64,000 nucleotides of DNA from JAKFWF01 sp963750535 (GTDB taxonomy: Bacteria > Pseudomonadota > Alphaproteobacteria > Rhizobiales > Hyphomicrobiaceae): assembly GCA_963750535.1 (NCBI GenBank), contig CAVVRF010000043.1, positions 62,001 to 126,000 on the forward strand. The letters are read 5' to 3'. The first letter of the stretch is position 1; each line of letters opens with the position of its first letter. Shown one piece after another: positions 1 to 8,619 of this stretch. The notes under the pieces were generated by a model. The model saw only the letters and a program-made list of their open reading frames with translations. It had not been told where the DNA came from and searched no databases. The position numbers and the translations under genes are program-made.

Positions 1-1
1 G

Positions 2-1288
2 AAGGCGGCGCGCAAGGCGGCCAAGCAGGCCGAGAACCAGGTGATGCGCGGCGACGAGCTGGGGCTCCTCCACGGACTGCCGCTCGGCGTCAAGGATCTG
101 CAGGCGACGGCGGGCCTGCGCACCACCTGGGGCTCGCTGCTGTACAAGGATCACGTGCCGAAGGAGGACGAGCCCGGCATCGCGCGGCTGCGCGAGCATG
201 GTGCCGTAATCCTCGGCAAGACCAACACTCCGGAGTTCGGTGCCGGCGCCAACACCCGCAACCGCGTCTATGGCGCGACCGGCAACCCGTTCGACCCCGA
301 GAAGACGTGCGCCGGGTCATCCGGCGGCTCGGCGGTGGCGCTGGCCCTCGGGCAGGTGCCGATCGCGACCGGCTCGGACTACGGCGGCAGCCTGCGCACT
401 CCGGCTGCGTTTTGCGGCGTGGTCGGCTTCCGGCCGTCGCCGGGCCTGGTGCCGACCCCCGACCGCGCCGTCGGCCTGACGCCGTTTCCCGTCACCGGCC
501 CGATGGGCCGCTCGGTCGCCGATGCGCATCTCCTGCTGCGCGCGCAGATCGCGGTCGACGCGCGCGACCCCTATTCGAGCGACAATGTCTTCCGCGTGCC
601 CGAGTACCTGACCGACATCGACCTCGGCACCATCCGCGCCGCGATCTCGACCGACCTTGGCTGCTGCCCCGTCGACGCGGGCATCGCGCGCACGTTCCAG
701 TCGCGGGTGAAGACGTTCTCCAATGTCTTCGCCGAGGCGCAATACGTCGATCCCGATCTCGACGGCGTGCACGAGGTGTTCGAGACCTTCCGCGGCATCT
801 ATTTCGTTGCGGCGCACGGCGAGCGGCTGGCCAAGCACCGCGAGCTGCTCGATCGCAACGTCATCGACAACACCGAGCGCGGATTGAAGATCACGGCCGA
901 GCAGGTGGCTGGGGCCGGGGTCGCGCAGTCGAGGCTCTACAAGAGCTTCCTCGCCTTCTTCAACGAGGTCGACATCCTGATCTGCCCGGCGGCGGCGGTG
1001 TCGCCGTTCCCGCACCAGCAATTGTTCGTCGAGGAGATCAATGGCGACAAGATGCCGACCTACATGCGCTGGCTGGCGCTGTCATACGCGCTGACCACGG
1101 TGTTGCCGGCATCGGCGGTGATCCCTTGCGGGCGCGATGAGCACGGCATGCCGTTCGGCATCCAGGTGGTCGGTCCGAACGGCTCCGACGGCCTCGTGCT
1201 CGAGGTCGCCCATGCGCTGGAGCAGGTGCTGGCCGACAATCCGGCGACAAGCCGGCCGATTCCCGACCTGAAACGGCTCGCTCGCTGA
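2..1288 (+). CDS. Amidase signature family protein (5' end outside window)
   Basis: Probable amide hydrolase of the amidase signature family, releasing ammonia from a carboxamide; the substrate cannot be read from sequence. The frame is open from base 2, so the true start lies before the window. Visible motifs are GVKD, which carries the catalytic Lys; the Ser/Gly-rich AGSSGGSAVALA signature; and GSDYGGSLRTPA, which carries the other two serines of the Ser-cisSer-Lys triad. About 430 residues are present, close to the usual 450-500. A D-2-hydroxyacid dehydrogenase follows 22 bp downstream on the same strand, suggesting one operon. Family confidence is high; substrate is unknown. Confidence 0.87.
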   Translation, partial: KAARKAAKQAENQVMRGDELGLLHGLPLGVKDLQATAGLRTTWGSLLYKDHVPKEDEPGIARLREHGAVILGKTNTPEFGAGANTRNRVYGATGNPFDPEKTCAGSSGGSAVALALGQVPIATGSDYGGSLRTPAAFCGVVGFRPSPGLVPTPDRAVGLTPFPVTGPMGRSVADAHLLLRAQIAVDARDPYSSDNVFRVPEYLTDIDLGTIRAAISTDLGCCPVDAGIARTFQSRVKTFSNVFAEAQYVDPDLDGVHEVFETFRGIYFVAAHGERLAKHRELLDRNVIDNTERGLKITAEQVAGAGVAQSRLYKSFLAFFNEVDILICPAAAVSPFPHQQLFVEEINGDKMPTYMRWLALSYALTTVLPASAVIPCGRDEHGMPFGIQVVGPNGSDGLVLEVAHALEQVLADNPATSRPIPDLKRLAR

Positions 1289-1310
1289 GCGGCCGCGGGG
1301 AGAGCAGGCG

Positions 1311-2321
1311 ATGAAAGTCGTGCGGACCGACCGCGAGCTCGAGTGCCCCGGCATCGACGCCGGGTTGCGGGCGCGCGGCTTCGAGCTGGTGACGTTGCCG
1401 GACGGCATCGCGGAGGCGGAGCTTGCCGCAGCGGTCGCCGACGCCGACCTGATCCTGATGTGCTACACGCCGATCACCGCTCGCGTGATCGCCGCCGCAC
1501 CGCGCCTCAAGGGCATCGTGAAGTACGGAGTCGGGATCGACGCCATCGATATCCCGGCGGCGAGCAAGCGCGCCATTCCGGTCGTGAATGTGCCGGAATA
1601 TGCCGAGCAGACGGTTGCGGAAGGGGCGTTCGCGCTGCTGATCGCGCTCGCCAAGCGGCTGCCGGAGATCGCCGGCGCCGTTGCCCGCGACGGCTGGATC
1701 TGGCCAGAGCAGCGCTGGCTCGGACAGGACATCGCCGGCAAGACATTGGGGCTCGTCGGCCTCGGGCGCATCGGCCGCAGCATGGCGCGCATGGCCGGCG
1801 CGGGCTTCGGTGCGCGGGTGGTGGCGTTCGATCCGCATGTCGATGCCGCGAGGATGCGCGATGCCGGTGTCGAGAAGTTCGACGACCTCGATCAGATGCT
1901 CGCGGCGAGCGATTTCGTCTCGATCCATTGCGTGCTCAACGATGCGACGCGGCACCTGATCGGCGCCCCGCAGCTTGCTTCGATGAAGCGCTCGGCGATC
2001 CTGATCAACGTGTCGCGCGGGGCGATCGTGGACGAGCAGGCGCTGGTGGCGGCGATCGTCGCCGGCCGGATCGGTGGCGCCGGCCTCGATGTCTATTCGG
2101 TCGAGCCGCTGCGCCGGGCGGGGCACGTCCTGAGCCCGCTGTTCGGCCGCGACAACGTCATCCTGTTCCCGCACCTGACATTCTTCACGCACGAAGCCAT
2201 GCGGCGGCTCGAGGAAGATACGCTCGCCCGCTGCTTCGAGATCGCCGACGGACATCCGGTGACGGTCCGCTCGACCGATCCGCGGTTGCGGGCGCAGACG
2301 GCAGGCGTGAAATTCGTTTGA
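1311..2321 (+). CDS. D-2-hydroxyacid dehydrogenase, NAD(P)-dependent
   Basis: Oxidoreductase that interconverts a 2-oxoacid and a D-2-hydroxyacid with NAD(P)H. The Rossmann motif is GLVGLGRIG near residue 148. The three catalytic positions of the family are visible: Arg in NVSRGAIVDE, Glu in DVYSVEPL and His in LFPHLTFF. The length of 336 residues is normal. A GGGGAGAG Shine-Dalgarno sequence precedes the ATG. With the amidase it could convert an amide-derived acid, but this is only a neighbourhood inference. A strong hairpin terminator lies just downstream. Confidence 0.9.
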   Translation: MKVVRTDRELECPGIDAGLRARGFELVTLPDGIAEAELAAAVADADLILMCYTPITARVIAAAPRLKGIVKYGVGIDAIDIPAASKRAIPVVNVPEYAEQTVAEGAFALLIALAKRLPEIAGAVARDGWIWPEQRWLGQDIAGKTLGLVGLGRIGRSMARMAGAGFGARVVAFDPHVDAARMRDAGVEKFDDLDQMLAASDFVSIHCVLNDATRHLIGAPQLASMKRSAILINVSRGAIVDEQALVAAIVAGRIGGAGLDVYSVEPLRRAGHVLSPLFGRDNVILFPHLTFFTHEAMRRLEEDTLARCFEIADGHPVTVRSTDPRLRAQTAGVKFV

Positions 2322-2343
2322 CACGATCAGCTGATGAAAAATT

Positions 2344-2370
2344 GGGCAAGGAACCCGAGGTTCCTTGCCC
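2344..2370. terminator. Bidirectional Rho-independent terminator
   Basis: A perfect 12-bp stem (GGGCAAGGAACC) with a 3-nt loop sits between two convergent genes. It is followed by TTT on the plus strand and preceded by AAAAATT, which gives a T tract on the minus strand, so it can serve both genes. Confidence 0.85.
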
Positions 2371-2400
2371 TTTGGCCTGCATACCAATCGTCTGCCGCGA

Positions 2401-3513
2401 TCAGGCTTTCTGATTGCGATAGCGGATCATGTAGCTATCCATGGTGTAGTCGGCGATCTGGTGCCACAGGTAGCCGTCGGCCATGAACGCGGCATGGCTG
2501 TCGTAGATCTTCTTGAACTTCGGGTTCTTGGCGTTGATCTCGGCGTAGAGCTCATGGGCGGCCTTGTAGCTGGCATCCATGATTTCCGGCGAGAACGGTA
2601 CGAGCGTGCGCACCCTGCGCGGCGAGCCGCTTCAAGGCGGCCGCATTGACGGCATCGTACTTCGACATCACCCACATCGTCGCTTCGGTGCATGCCGTCT
2701 GCAAGGCGACTTGATAGTTCTTCGGCAGTGTGTTCCACTTCTCGAGATTGATGAGGCACGGTGTTGTTCGAGTTCGGCTCCCACCAGCCTGGATAGTGGT
2801 AGAACTTCGCGACCTTGGCGAAGCCGAGCTTTTCGTCGTCGTAGGGACCGACCCACTCGGCGCCGTCGATGGTGCCCTTTTCCAGCGACGGATAGATGTC
2901 GCCGGCGGCGATCTGTTGCGGCACCATGCCGACGCGGGTGACGATCTTGCCGGCAAAGCCGCCGAGCCGCATCTTGACGCCCTTCAAGTCGTCGACGGTC
3001 TTGAGTGGCTTGCGGAACCAGCCGCCCATCTGGCAGTTGGTCTGGCCGCCGGGGAAACCGATCGCAGTTGTAATCCTTGAGGAACTCGTTCAGCAGGTCG
3101 ATGCCGCCACCGTGGTACAGCCAGGCGTGTTGCATGCGGCTGTTCATGCCGAACGGCAGCGCCGAGCCGAACACGAACGTGTCATCCTTGCCGAAGTAGT
3201 AGTAGAGCGCGGTGTGACCGCACTCGACGGTGTTGTTCTGCACCGCGTCGAGCACCTGCAGGCCGCCGACGATTTCGCCGGCCGCGAACGGCTGGATCTG
3301 GAACTTGCCGTCGGTCAGTTCGCCAACGCGCTTGCAGATCAATTCGACACCGCCGTAGAGCGTGTCGAGCGACTTCGGCCAGCTGGCCTGCATACGCCAC
3401 TTCACTTCCGGATTGGTCTGCGCGATCGCTGGCGCGGCGATCGTCGTCGCGGCTGCAGCCACGCCGCCTGCGCCGGCAGCTTTCAGGAACTTACGCCTAT
3501 TGACGGTCGTCAT
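2401..3513 (-). pseudogene. TRAP transporter solute-binding protein (DctP family), three frameshifts
   Basis: Periplasmic binding protein of a TRAP transporter, of the branch used for organic and 2-oxo acids. The reading starts at 3513 with a twin-arginine signal peptide (NRRKFLKAA). The coding content then continues across three frames, with shifts near 3064, 2761 and 2614. Each can be repaired by removing one base, restoring for example CIGFPGGQTNCQMGGW and QVRTLVPFSPEIMD. The repaired protein is about 370 residues, normal for the family, and close in style to the intact gene at 51630. No dctQ or dctM is adjacent. Three repairable indels in one gene suggest either sequencing error or a recent pseudogene. 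Confidence 0.8.
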
Positions 3514-3672
3514 GCTGTGGTTTCCTCCCGGGATGTCCAGCTGTTGGATTGCTCATGCGCGTGGCTCTTGTCCCCCCGACAGCGGGTCCGGCCACTTCGA
3601 CGCGTGCGGATGCTAGTACGGCTGCGTTCGGGATTCCAGAGGGTTGCTGCGTGTTGGGCAATTTTTGGACAC

Positions 3673-6060
3673 CTACAGCCCACGTCGTATCGCCCGCCCG
3701 GCCCGGATAATGGCATCGACGTTGAGGCCATAGTGCGCATAAAGCTCGGGGATCGACCCCGACTGGCCGAAATGCTCGGTGCCGAGCGCGCGCGACCGGT
3801 GGCCGTGGACCGAGCCGATCCAGGACAGCGTTTCCGGATGCGCGTCGCACACGGTGACGATGGCCGCGTCGCGCGGCAGGTCGTCGAGCAGGCTCTCGAC
3901 GTGGGACTGGGCCTGCGTGTCGCCTTGCTCGCGCGCACGCTGGGCGCCATGCCAGCCGGCCGACAGCCGGTCGGCACTCGTCACCGCCAGCACGCCGATG
4001 CCGGCGTGCTGCTGGCCGAGGTAGGCCGCGGCCTCGATCGCCTCGGGCAGCACCGCGCCCATCGCGACGATGCACAGGCTGGTTGACGGACCCGGCCGGC
4101 GCAGCCAGTAGCCGCCGTCGATGATCGCGCGCCGCTGCGCGGCGTCGAGCCGCCGATTGACCTGCTCGATCGGCCGCGTCGACAGCCGCAGGTAGACCGA
4201 GCCGCCCTTGCCGTCGCGTGACCAGCCTTCCTCGTCGTCCTTGGTGCCGCTGCGCTGGATGTAGTCGAATGCCCAGTGCATGATCACCGCGAGCTCGTCG
4301 ACATAGGCCGGCTCGAAGCTCGCGAGCCCGTCCTGGGCCATGCCGATCAATGGCGTGGCGAGCGACTGGTGGGCGCCGCCTTCCGGCGCCAGCGTCAGGC
4401 CGGACGGCGTCGCCACCACGATGAACCGGGCGTCCTGGTAGCAGGCGTAGTTGAGCGCATCGAGCCCGCGCATGATGAATGGATCGTAGAGCGTGCCGAT
4501 CGGGATCAGCCGCTCGCCGAACAGCGAATGCGACAGGCCGGCGGCACCGAGAGTCAGGAACAGGTTCATCTCGGCGATGCCGAGCTCGATGTGCTGGCCC
4601 TGCGGGCTCATCTGCCATTTCTGCGGGCTCATCAGCCCACGGTCCTTGAACACGTCGGCGCGGGACGCCATCGAGAACAGTCCGCGCCGGTTGACCCATG
4701 GCCCGAGATTGGTCGACACCGTGACGTCCGGCGAGGTGGTGACGATGCGATCCGCCAGCGGTCCGCCGGCCTTGGCGATCTCGTCCAGGATCTTGCCGAA
4801 GCCGTTCTGGGTCGAGACCGCGCCCTTGGCATCGACCGCGATCGGTTCGCCGACCGGGATGCGCGGTGCCTCGAAGCGGCGCCGGCCGCGGGCGTTGAAC
4901 GGCACTTTTTTCAGGAAGCCCTCGATCTCGTGCGGCGGCTTGCCGAGGCCGGCGTAGCGGTCCCATTCCTCGCCCTGATTGATGCTCTGCCGGGCGCGCA
5001 GCTCCTGCATCTGCGCCTTGGTCATCAAGCCGGAATGGTTGTCCTTGTGGCCGGCGAAGGGCAGGCCATGCCCCTTGATCGTGTAGGCGATGAAGCACAC
5101 CGGCCGGTCGGTCGGCGCGCTCGCGAAGGTATCGAGGATCGCTTCAAAATCGTGGCCGCCGAGGTTGGTCATCAGGCGGGCGAGATCGCCGTCGCCGTGC
5201 CGGCGGACGATGGCGAGCGCCGGCTCGTTGCCGGCGAGGTCCGCCTCCATCTGCTTGCGGAAGGCGCCGCCGCCCTGGAACACCAGGGCGGAGTAGAGCT
5301 GGTTCGGACAGTCGTTGATCCAATCCCGGATGGTGTCGCCGCCGGGTTCCTTGAACACCGCCTCGAGCAGCTTGCCGTACTTGATCATAGCGACGTGCCA
5401 GCCGAGGTTCTCGAACAGACCGGCGACCTTCATGAACAGCTGGTCGGAGACGACGCTGTCGAGGCTCTGGCGGTTGTAGTCGACCACCCACCAGGTATTG
5501 GTGAGGCCGTGCTTCCAGTATTCGAGCAGCGCCTCGTGGATATTGCCCTCGTCGATCTCGGCATCGCCCATCAGCGACACCATCCGCCCTTTCGGCCAAT
5601 CCTTCGACCAGCCCTTGGCGTGCACGTAGTCCTGGATCAGGCTTTGGAAACCGGTGGCGGCGACGCCGAGGCCGACCGAGCCGGTGGAGAAGTCGACGTC
5701 GTCCTTGTCCTTGGTGCGCGAGGGATAGCTCTGGGCACCGCCGAAGGCGCGGAAGTTCTTCAGGTTGTCCAGGGTCTGATTGCCGAGCAGGTACTGGATG
5801 GCATGGAACACCGGACTCGCGTGCGGCTTGACCGCGACCCGGTCTTCCGGTCTCAGCACGTGGAAATACAGCGCCGTCATCAGCGTCGCCATCGATGCGG
5901 ACGACGCCTGATGGCCGCCGACCTTCAGGCCGTCGACGTTCTCGCGCTCGTGGTTGGCGTTGTGGATCATGTATGACGACAGCCACAGCACCTTGCGCTC
6001 GAGCTCGCGCAGCATGGCGATGGTGGCGGCGCGGTCGGTGGTGGCCTGAGATCCGTCCAT
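3673..6060 (-). CDS. Transketolase-like protein, homodimeric 2-oxoacid dehydrogenase E1 (AceE) type
   Basis: Thiamine-diphosphate enzyme of 795 residues whose length and layout match the homodimeric pyruvate dehydrogenase E1 group better than sugar transketolases. The cofactor motif runs from GDAEIDEGN to WWVVDYN, 32 residues apart as in E. coli AceE, but with GDA instead of GDG. HASPVFHAIQYLLGNQ, near residue 81, supplies conserved His residues. I chose the ATG at 6060 because AAAGGA precedes it. Threonine ammonia-lyase lies upstream on the same strand across a 106-bp gap holding a hairpin. An inferred role is decarboxylation of 2-oxobutyrate made by that enzyme. No E2 or E3 gene is in the window. 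Confidence 0.82.
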   Translation of the reverse strand: MDGSQATTDRAATIAMLRELERKVLWLSSYMIHNANHERENVDGLKVGGHQASSASMATLMTALYFHVLRPEDRVAVKPHASPVFHAIQYLLGNQTLDNLKNFRAFGGAQSYPSRTKDKDDVDFSTGSVGLGVAATGFQSLIQDYVHAKGWSKDWPKGRMVSLMGDAEIDEGNIHEALLEYWKHGLTNTWWVVDYNRQSLDSVVSDQLFMKVAGLFENLGWHVAMIKYGKLLEAVFKEPGGDTIRDWINDCPNQLYSALVFQGGGAFRKQMEADLAGNEPALAIVRRHGDGDLARLMTNLGGHDFEAILDTFASAPTDRPVCFIAYTIKGHGLPFAGHKDNHSGLMTKAQMQELRARQSINQGEEWDRYAGLGKPPHEIEGFLKKVPFNARGRRRFEAPRIPVGEPIAVDAKGAVSTQNGFGKILDEIAKAGGPLADRIVTTSPDVTVSTNLGPWVNRRGLFSMASRADVFKDRGLMSPQKWQMSPQGQHIELGIAEMNLFLTLGAAGLSHSLFGERLIPIGTLYDPFIMRGLDALNYACYQDARFIVVATPSGLTLAPEGGAHQSLATPLIGMAQDGLASFEPAYVDELAVIMHWAFDYIQRSGTKDDEEGWSRDGKGGSVYLRLSTRPIEQVNRRLDAAQRRAIIDGGYWLRRPGPSTSLCIVAMGAVLPEAIEAAAYLGQQHAGIGVLAVTSADRLSAGWHGAQRAREQGDTQAQSHVESLLDDLPRDAAIVTVCDAHPETLSWIGSVHGHRSRALGTEHFGQSGSIPELYAHYGLNVDAIIRAGRAIRRGL

Positions 6061-6081
6061 GGGATGGTCCTTTGCATTTCT

Positions 6082-6113
6082 CCCTCTCCCCTCGCGTTTG
6101 CGAGGGGAGAGGG
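6082..6113. repeat. CCCTCTCCCC-type intergenic palindrome
   Basis: A perfect 14-bp stem (CCCTCTCCCCTCGC with its complement) and a GTTT loop lie between two same-strand genes. It belongs to the same CCCTCTCC/GGAGAGGG class as four copies at 19.97-20.53 kb. It could attenuate or stabilise the transcript between threonine ammonia-lyase and the transketolase-like gene. Confidence 0.8.
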
Positions 6114-6166
6114 TCGGGGAGAGGGGCCGCCGATCGCTCAAGCCTGGCCGCTGCATGTCGCGGCCA

Positions 6167-7423
6167 TCAGTGCGATCCTCCGGGATTGGTGACGATCTCG
6201 ACCTCGAGGCCGAGGCCGCGCAACCGCCCGACGACCTCGTCGAGGTGGGCCCGGTCGCGGGTCTCGATGACGACTTCGAGCAGCGTGCCCTTGGCCGGCA
6301 GATCGGAAAAGGTGCGCTGGTGCGACACCTCGATGATGTTGGCGCCGGCCTCGCCCAGCAGCGCCGCAACGCGGGCGAGCTGCCCGGGCCGATCGGCGAG
6401 GTCGATCGACAATTGCGACAGCCGGCCCTCGCGCGCCAATTCGCGGGTCAGCACCGATGCCAAGAGCCGCGTGTCGATGTTGCCGCCAGTCAGAACGAGG
6501 CCGATATTTCTGCCGCGGAAGCGGGGCTTGTTGGCGATGACGGCGGCGAGCGGGGTGGCGCCGGCGCCTTCGACCACCGTCTTCTCGATGTTGATCAACA
6601 ACGACAGCGCGTGCTCGATCTGCGCCTCGCCGACCAGCAGGATGTCGTCGACGTACCGGCGGATCAGGCCTTCGGTGAGCGCACTGACGTCCTTCACCGC
6701 GATGCCTTCGGCCAGCGTGTCGCTGCGCACCGCCAGCGAGGTGCCCTTGATGCGATTGTACATCCCCGGCACCAGCGCCGCCTGCACGCCGACCACCTCG
6801 ATCGATGGCTTCAGCGCCTTGGCGGCGACCGCGATGCCGGAGATCAGCCCGCCGCCGCCGATCGGCACCACCAGCGTGTCGAGCGATGGCACCGCGGCCA
6901 ACATCTCCAGGGCGATCGTGCCCTGACCGGCAATGATCGTCGGATCGGCGTAGGGATGAACGAAGGTCAGATGCCTGCTGGCGGCCTCGCGGCGGGCGAA
7001 TGCGGCCGCCTCCTCGAGCGTGGCGCCGGTCACGATGACATCGGCGCCGTGGCCCTTGGTATTCTGCACTTTGACGAACGGGGTTCCCTCCGGCATCACG
7101 ATGGTGGCCGCGATGCCGAGACGCCTGGCGTGATAGGCGACGCCCTGGGCGTGATTGCCCGCCGACATTGCCATGACGCCGGCGGCGCGCTGTGCCGGGT
7201 CGAGGCTCGCGAGCTTGTTGAGCGCGCCGCGCTCCTTGAACGAGGCGGTGAACTGCAAGTTCTCGAACTTGAGCCAGATCGAGGCGCCGGTGAGCTCAGA
7301 CAGCGTGCGGCTGTGATCGAAGTCGGTATCGAGCACATGCCCCTTGATGACGCCTGCGGCCCGCTGGACATCGGCCAGCGTCACTGCTGCTGCTGCGTCG
7401 GTGGTGCTCGCGATCTGGTTCAT
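6167..7423 (-). CDS. ilvA: Threonine ammonia-lyase with C-terminal ACT domain
   Basis: PLP enzyme that deaminates threonine to 2-oxobutyrate and ammonia. The PLP lysine is K63 in TASFKERGA, and the phosphate-binding glycine loop is GGGGLISG. The last 80 residues form an ACT-like domain (LSIDLADRPGQLARVAALLG), as in the short regulated type of about 400-420 residues. It could also be described as a catabolic tdcB-like enzyme. It is divergent from an Lrp/AsnC regulator whose probable operator fills the intergenic region, so amino-acid-responsive control is likely. Confidence 0.9.
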   Translation of the reverse strand: MNQIASTTDAAAAVTLADVQRAAGVIKGHVLDTDFDHSRTLSELTGASIWLKFENLQFTASFKERGALNKLASLDPAQRAAGVMAMSAGNHAQGVAYHARRLGIAATIVMPEGTPFVKVQNTKGHGADVIVTGATLEEAAAFARREAASRHLTFVHPYADPTIIAGQGTIALEMLAAVPSLDTLVVPIGGGGLISGIAVAAKALKPSIEVVGVQAALVPGMYNRIKGTSLAVRSDTLAEGIAVKDVSALTEGLIRRYVDDILLVGEAQIEHALSLLINIEKTVVEGAGATPLAAVIANKPRFRGRNIGLVLTGGNIDTRLLASVLTRELAREGRLSQLSIDLADRPGQLARVAALLGEAGANIIEVSHQRTFSDLPAKGTLLEVVIETRDRAHLDEVVGRLRGLGLEVEIVTNPGGSH

Positions 7424-7484
7424 TGTTTCCTGCCTTGGACCCGGTTGGACTTACAGAATTTTGCGTGGCGATAGTTTGCGAGTT

Positions 7485-7553
7485 TTGCCAATGGAAGCGC
7501 TGAAATTGGCAATATATGCTATTATGCGTGTCAGTTATTATGGATATTGCCAA
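7485..7553. promoter_or_regulatory. Probable Lrp-type operator, three TTGCCAA half-sites
   Basis: Three copies of the same half-site occur between the divergent genes: TTGCCAAT at 7485-7492, ATTGGCAA at 7505-7512 (inverted) and ATTGCCAA at 7546-7553. The last two extend to a perfect 10-bp inverted pair, TTGGCAATAT and ATATTGCCAA. Repeated half-sites suit an Lrp-family octamer acting on its own gene and on threonine ammonia-lyase. Confidence 0.65.
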
Positions 7554-7554
7554 C

Positions 7555-8037
7555 ATGCCACTCGACGCCATCGATCGCCGCCTGCTCGCCGCGCTGCAGG
7601 AGAACGGTCGGCTGACCGCCACCGAGCTCAGCGCGAAGGTCGGGCTGACGACCAGTCCCTGTCTGCGCCGGATTCGTCAACTGGAAGAAGCCGGCGTGAT
7701 CCAAGGCTACTCGACGATCATCGACCAGACAAAGGTCGGCCTGCCGGTGTCGGTGTTCGTCTCGATCAAGCTCGAGCGCCAGCGCGAGGACGCCATGCAA
7801 CGTTTCGAGGCCGCCGTCCGCCGCTGGCCCGAGGTGGTCGAATGCTACCTGATGACCGGTACCCGCGACTACCTGTTGCGCGTCGTCGCCAGCGACCTCA
7901 GCGACTACGAGCGGTTCCTGAAGCAGTCCCTGACCCGGCTGGACGGCGTGGCCAGCATCGAATCTAGCTTCGCGCTGGCCCAGGTGAAGCATTCGGCGGC
8001 GCTGCCGATCGGGGAAGCGCAAAAGCCCGTCAAATGA
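7555..8037 (+). CDS. Lrp/AsnC family transcriptional regulator
   Basis: DNA-binding regulator of amino-acid metabolism. Residues 1-60 form the AsnC-type winged HTH (LDAIDRRLLAALQENGRLT, LSAKVGLTTSPCLRRI). The rest is the ligand-sensing RAM domain (GTRDYLLRVVASDLSDYERFL). I chose the ATG at 7555 because a third operator half-site overlaps the alternative ATG at 7540. The length of about 160 residues is typical. It lies head to head with threonine ammonia-lyase, so it probably controls that gene and itself. Confidence 0.9.
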   Translation: MPLDAIDRRLLAALQENGRLTATELSAKVGLTTSPCLRRIRQLEEAGVIQGYSTIIDQTKVGLPVSVFVSIKLERQREDAMQRFEAAVRRWPEVVECYLMTGTRDYLLRVVASDLSDYERFLKQSLTRLDGVASIESSFALAQVKHSAALPIGEAQKPVK

Positions 8038-8147
8038 ACGCCGGCTAAACGGCGCATTCAGCCTCAGCTCAACTGTACCGTCGTAAGGTCCTCTCATCAC
8101 CAGAAAATCGCGGCGCAAGCCACGCCAAGAAGAAAAGGATGAGTGCC

Positions 8148-8516
8148 ATGATGGTCAACAGCGATGTCAAGACCGCCCTTCTTGGGCTGATCGCGGCAGC
8201 GGCGTTCATTGCCGCGGCGTTCGTCTCGGCGGCACCGGCCCGCTCGGAGCCGCTGCACCGGATCTCGGCGATCGGCATCTCCGAGATGCGCGGTGCCCAC
8301 GACTTCAACGAATGGCGCGCCCGCCGCATCGCGATCGAGCGCTGGCGGAGTGAGGCGGCCAGCCGGTACGGCCGTGAGTTCGCGCACTGGTTCTCGGCGC
8401 GAGACGCGCAGGTGGTGTGCGACGGCCGGCCGGGCTTCGTGCGCTGCGAGGCCAGCGCCGTACCAGCGATCCGCTCGATCGCCGGCGGGCGGCGCTGGAG
8501 CCAGATCCGGACGTGA
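8148..8516 (+). CDS. Small exported protein of unknown function
   Basis: I do not recognise the family. The protein is about 122 residues with a signal peptide or single membrane segment (LLGLIAAAAFIAAAFVSAAPARS), then a polar region rich in Arg and Trp containing two cysteines (VVCDG, VRCEA) that could form a disulfide. The ATG at 8148 is preferred over 8139 because AAAAGGA lies at a suitable distance upstream. It ends about 100 bp before the convergent ABC permease gene and has no obvious operon partner. Confidence 0.6.
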   Translation: MMVNSDVKTALLGLIAAAAFIAAAFVSAAPARSEPLHRISAIGISEMRGAHDFNEWRARRIAIERWRSEAASRYGREFAHWFSARDAQVVCDGRPGFVRCEASAVPAIRSIAGGRRWSQIRT

Positions 8517-8619
8517 GGCGGATCTTGCCGCTTCGATCGGGCCACCGGTCGGAAAGATCAGGCGGCGGCCGCCCGGCATCGGCCGGAATGGCCGCCGCGC
8601 AAAACGGCACCCGCTGCCG

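Noticed and set aside
4276..5976. 566-codon open frame on the plus strand
   Set aside because: Antisense to the transketolase-like gene; composition rich in Arg, His, Asp and Val without domain motifs, as expected from a high-GC shadow frame.
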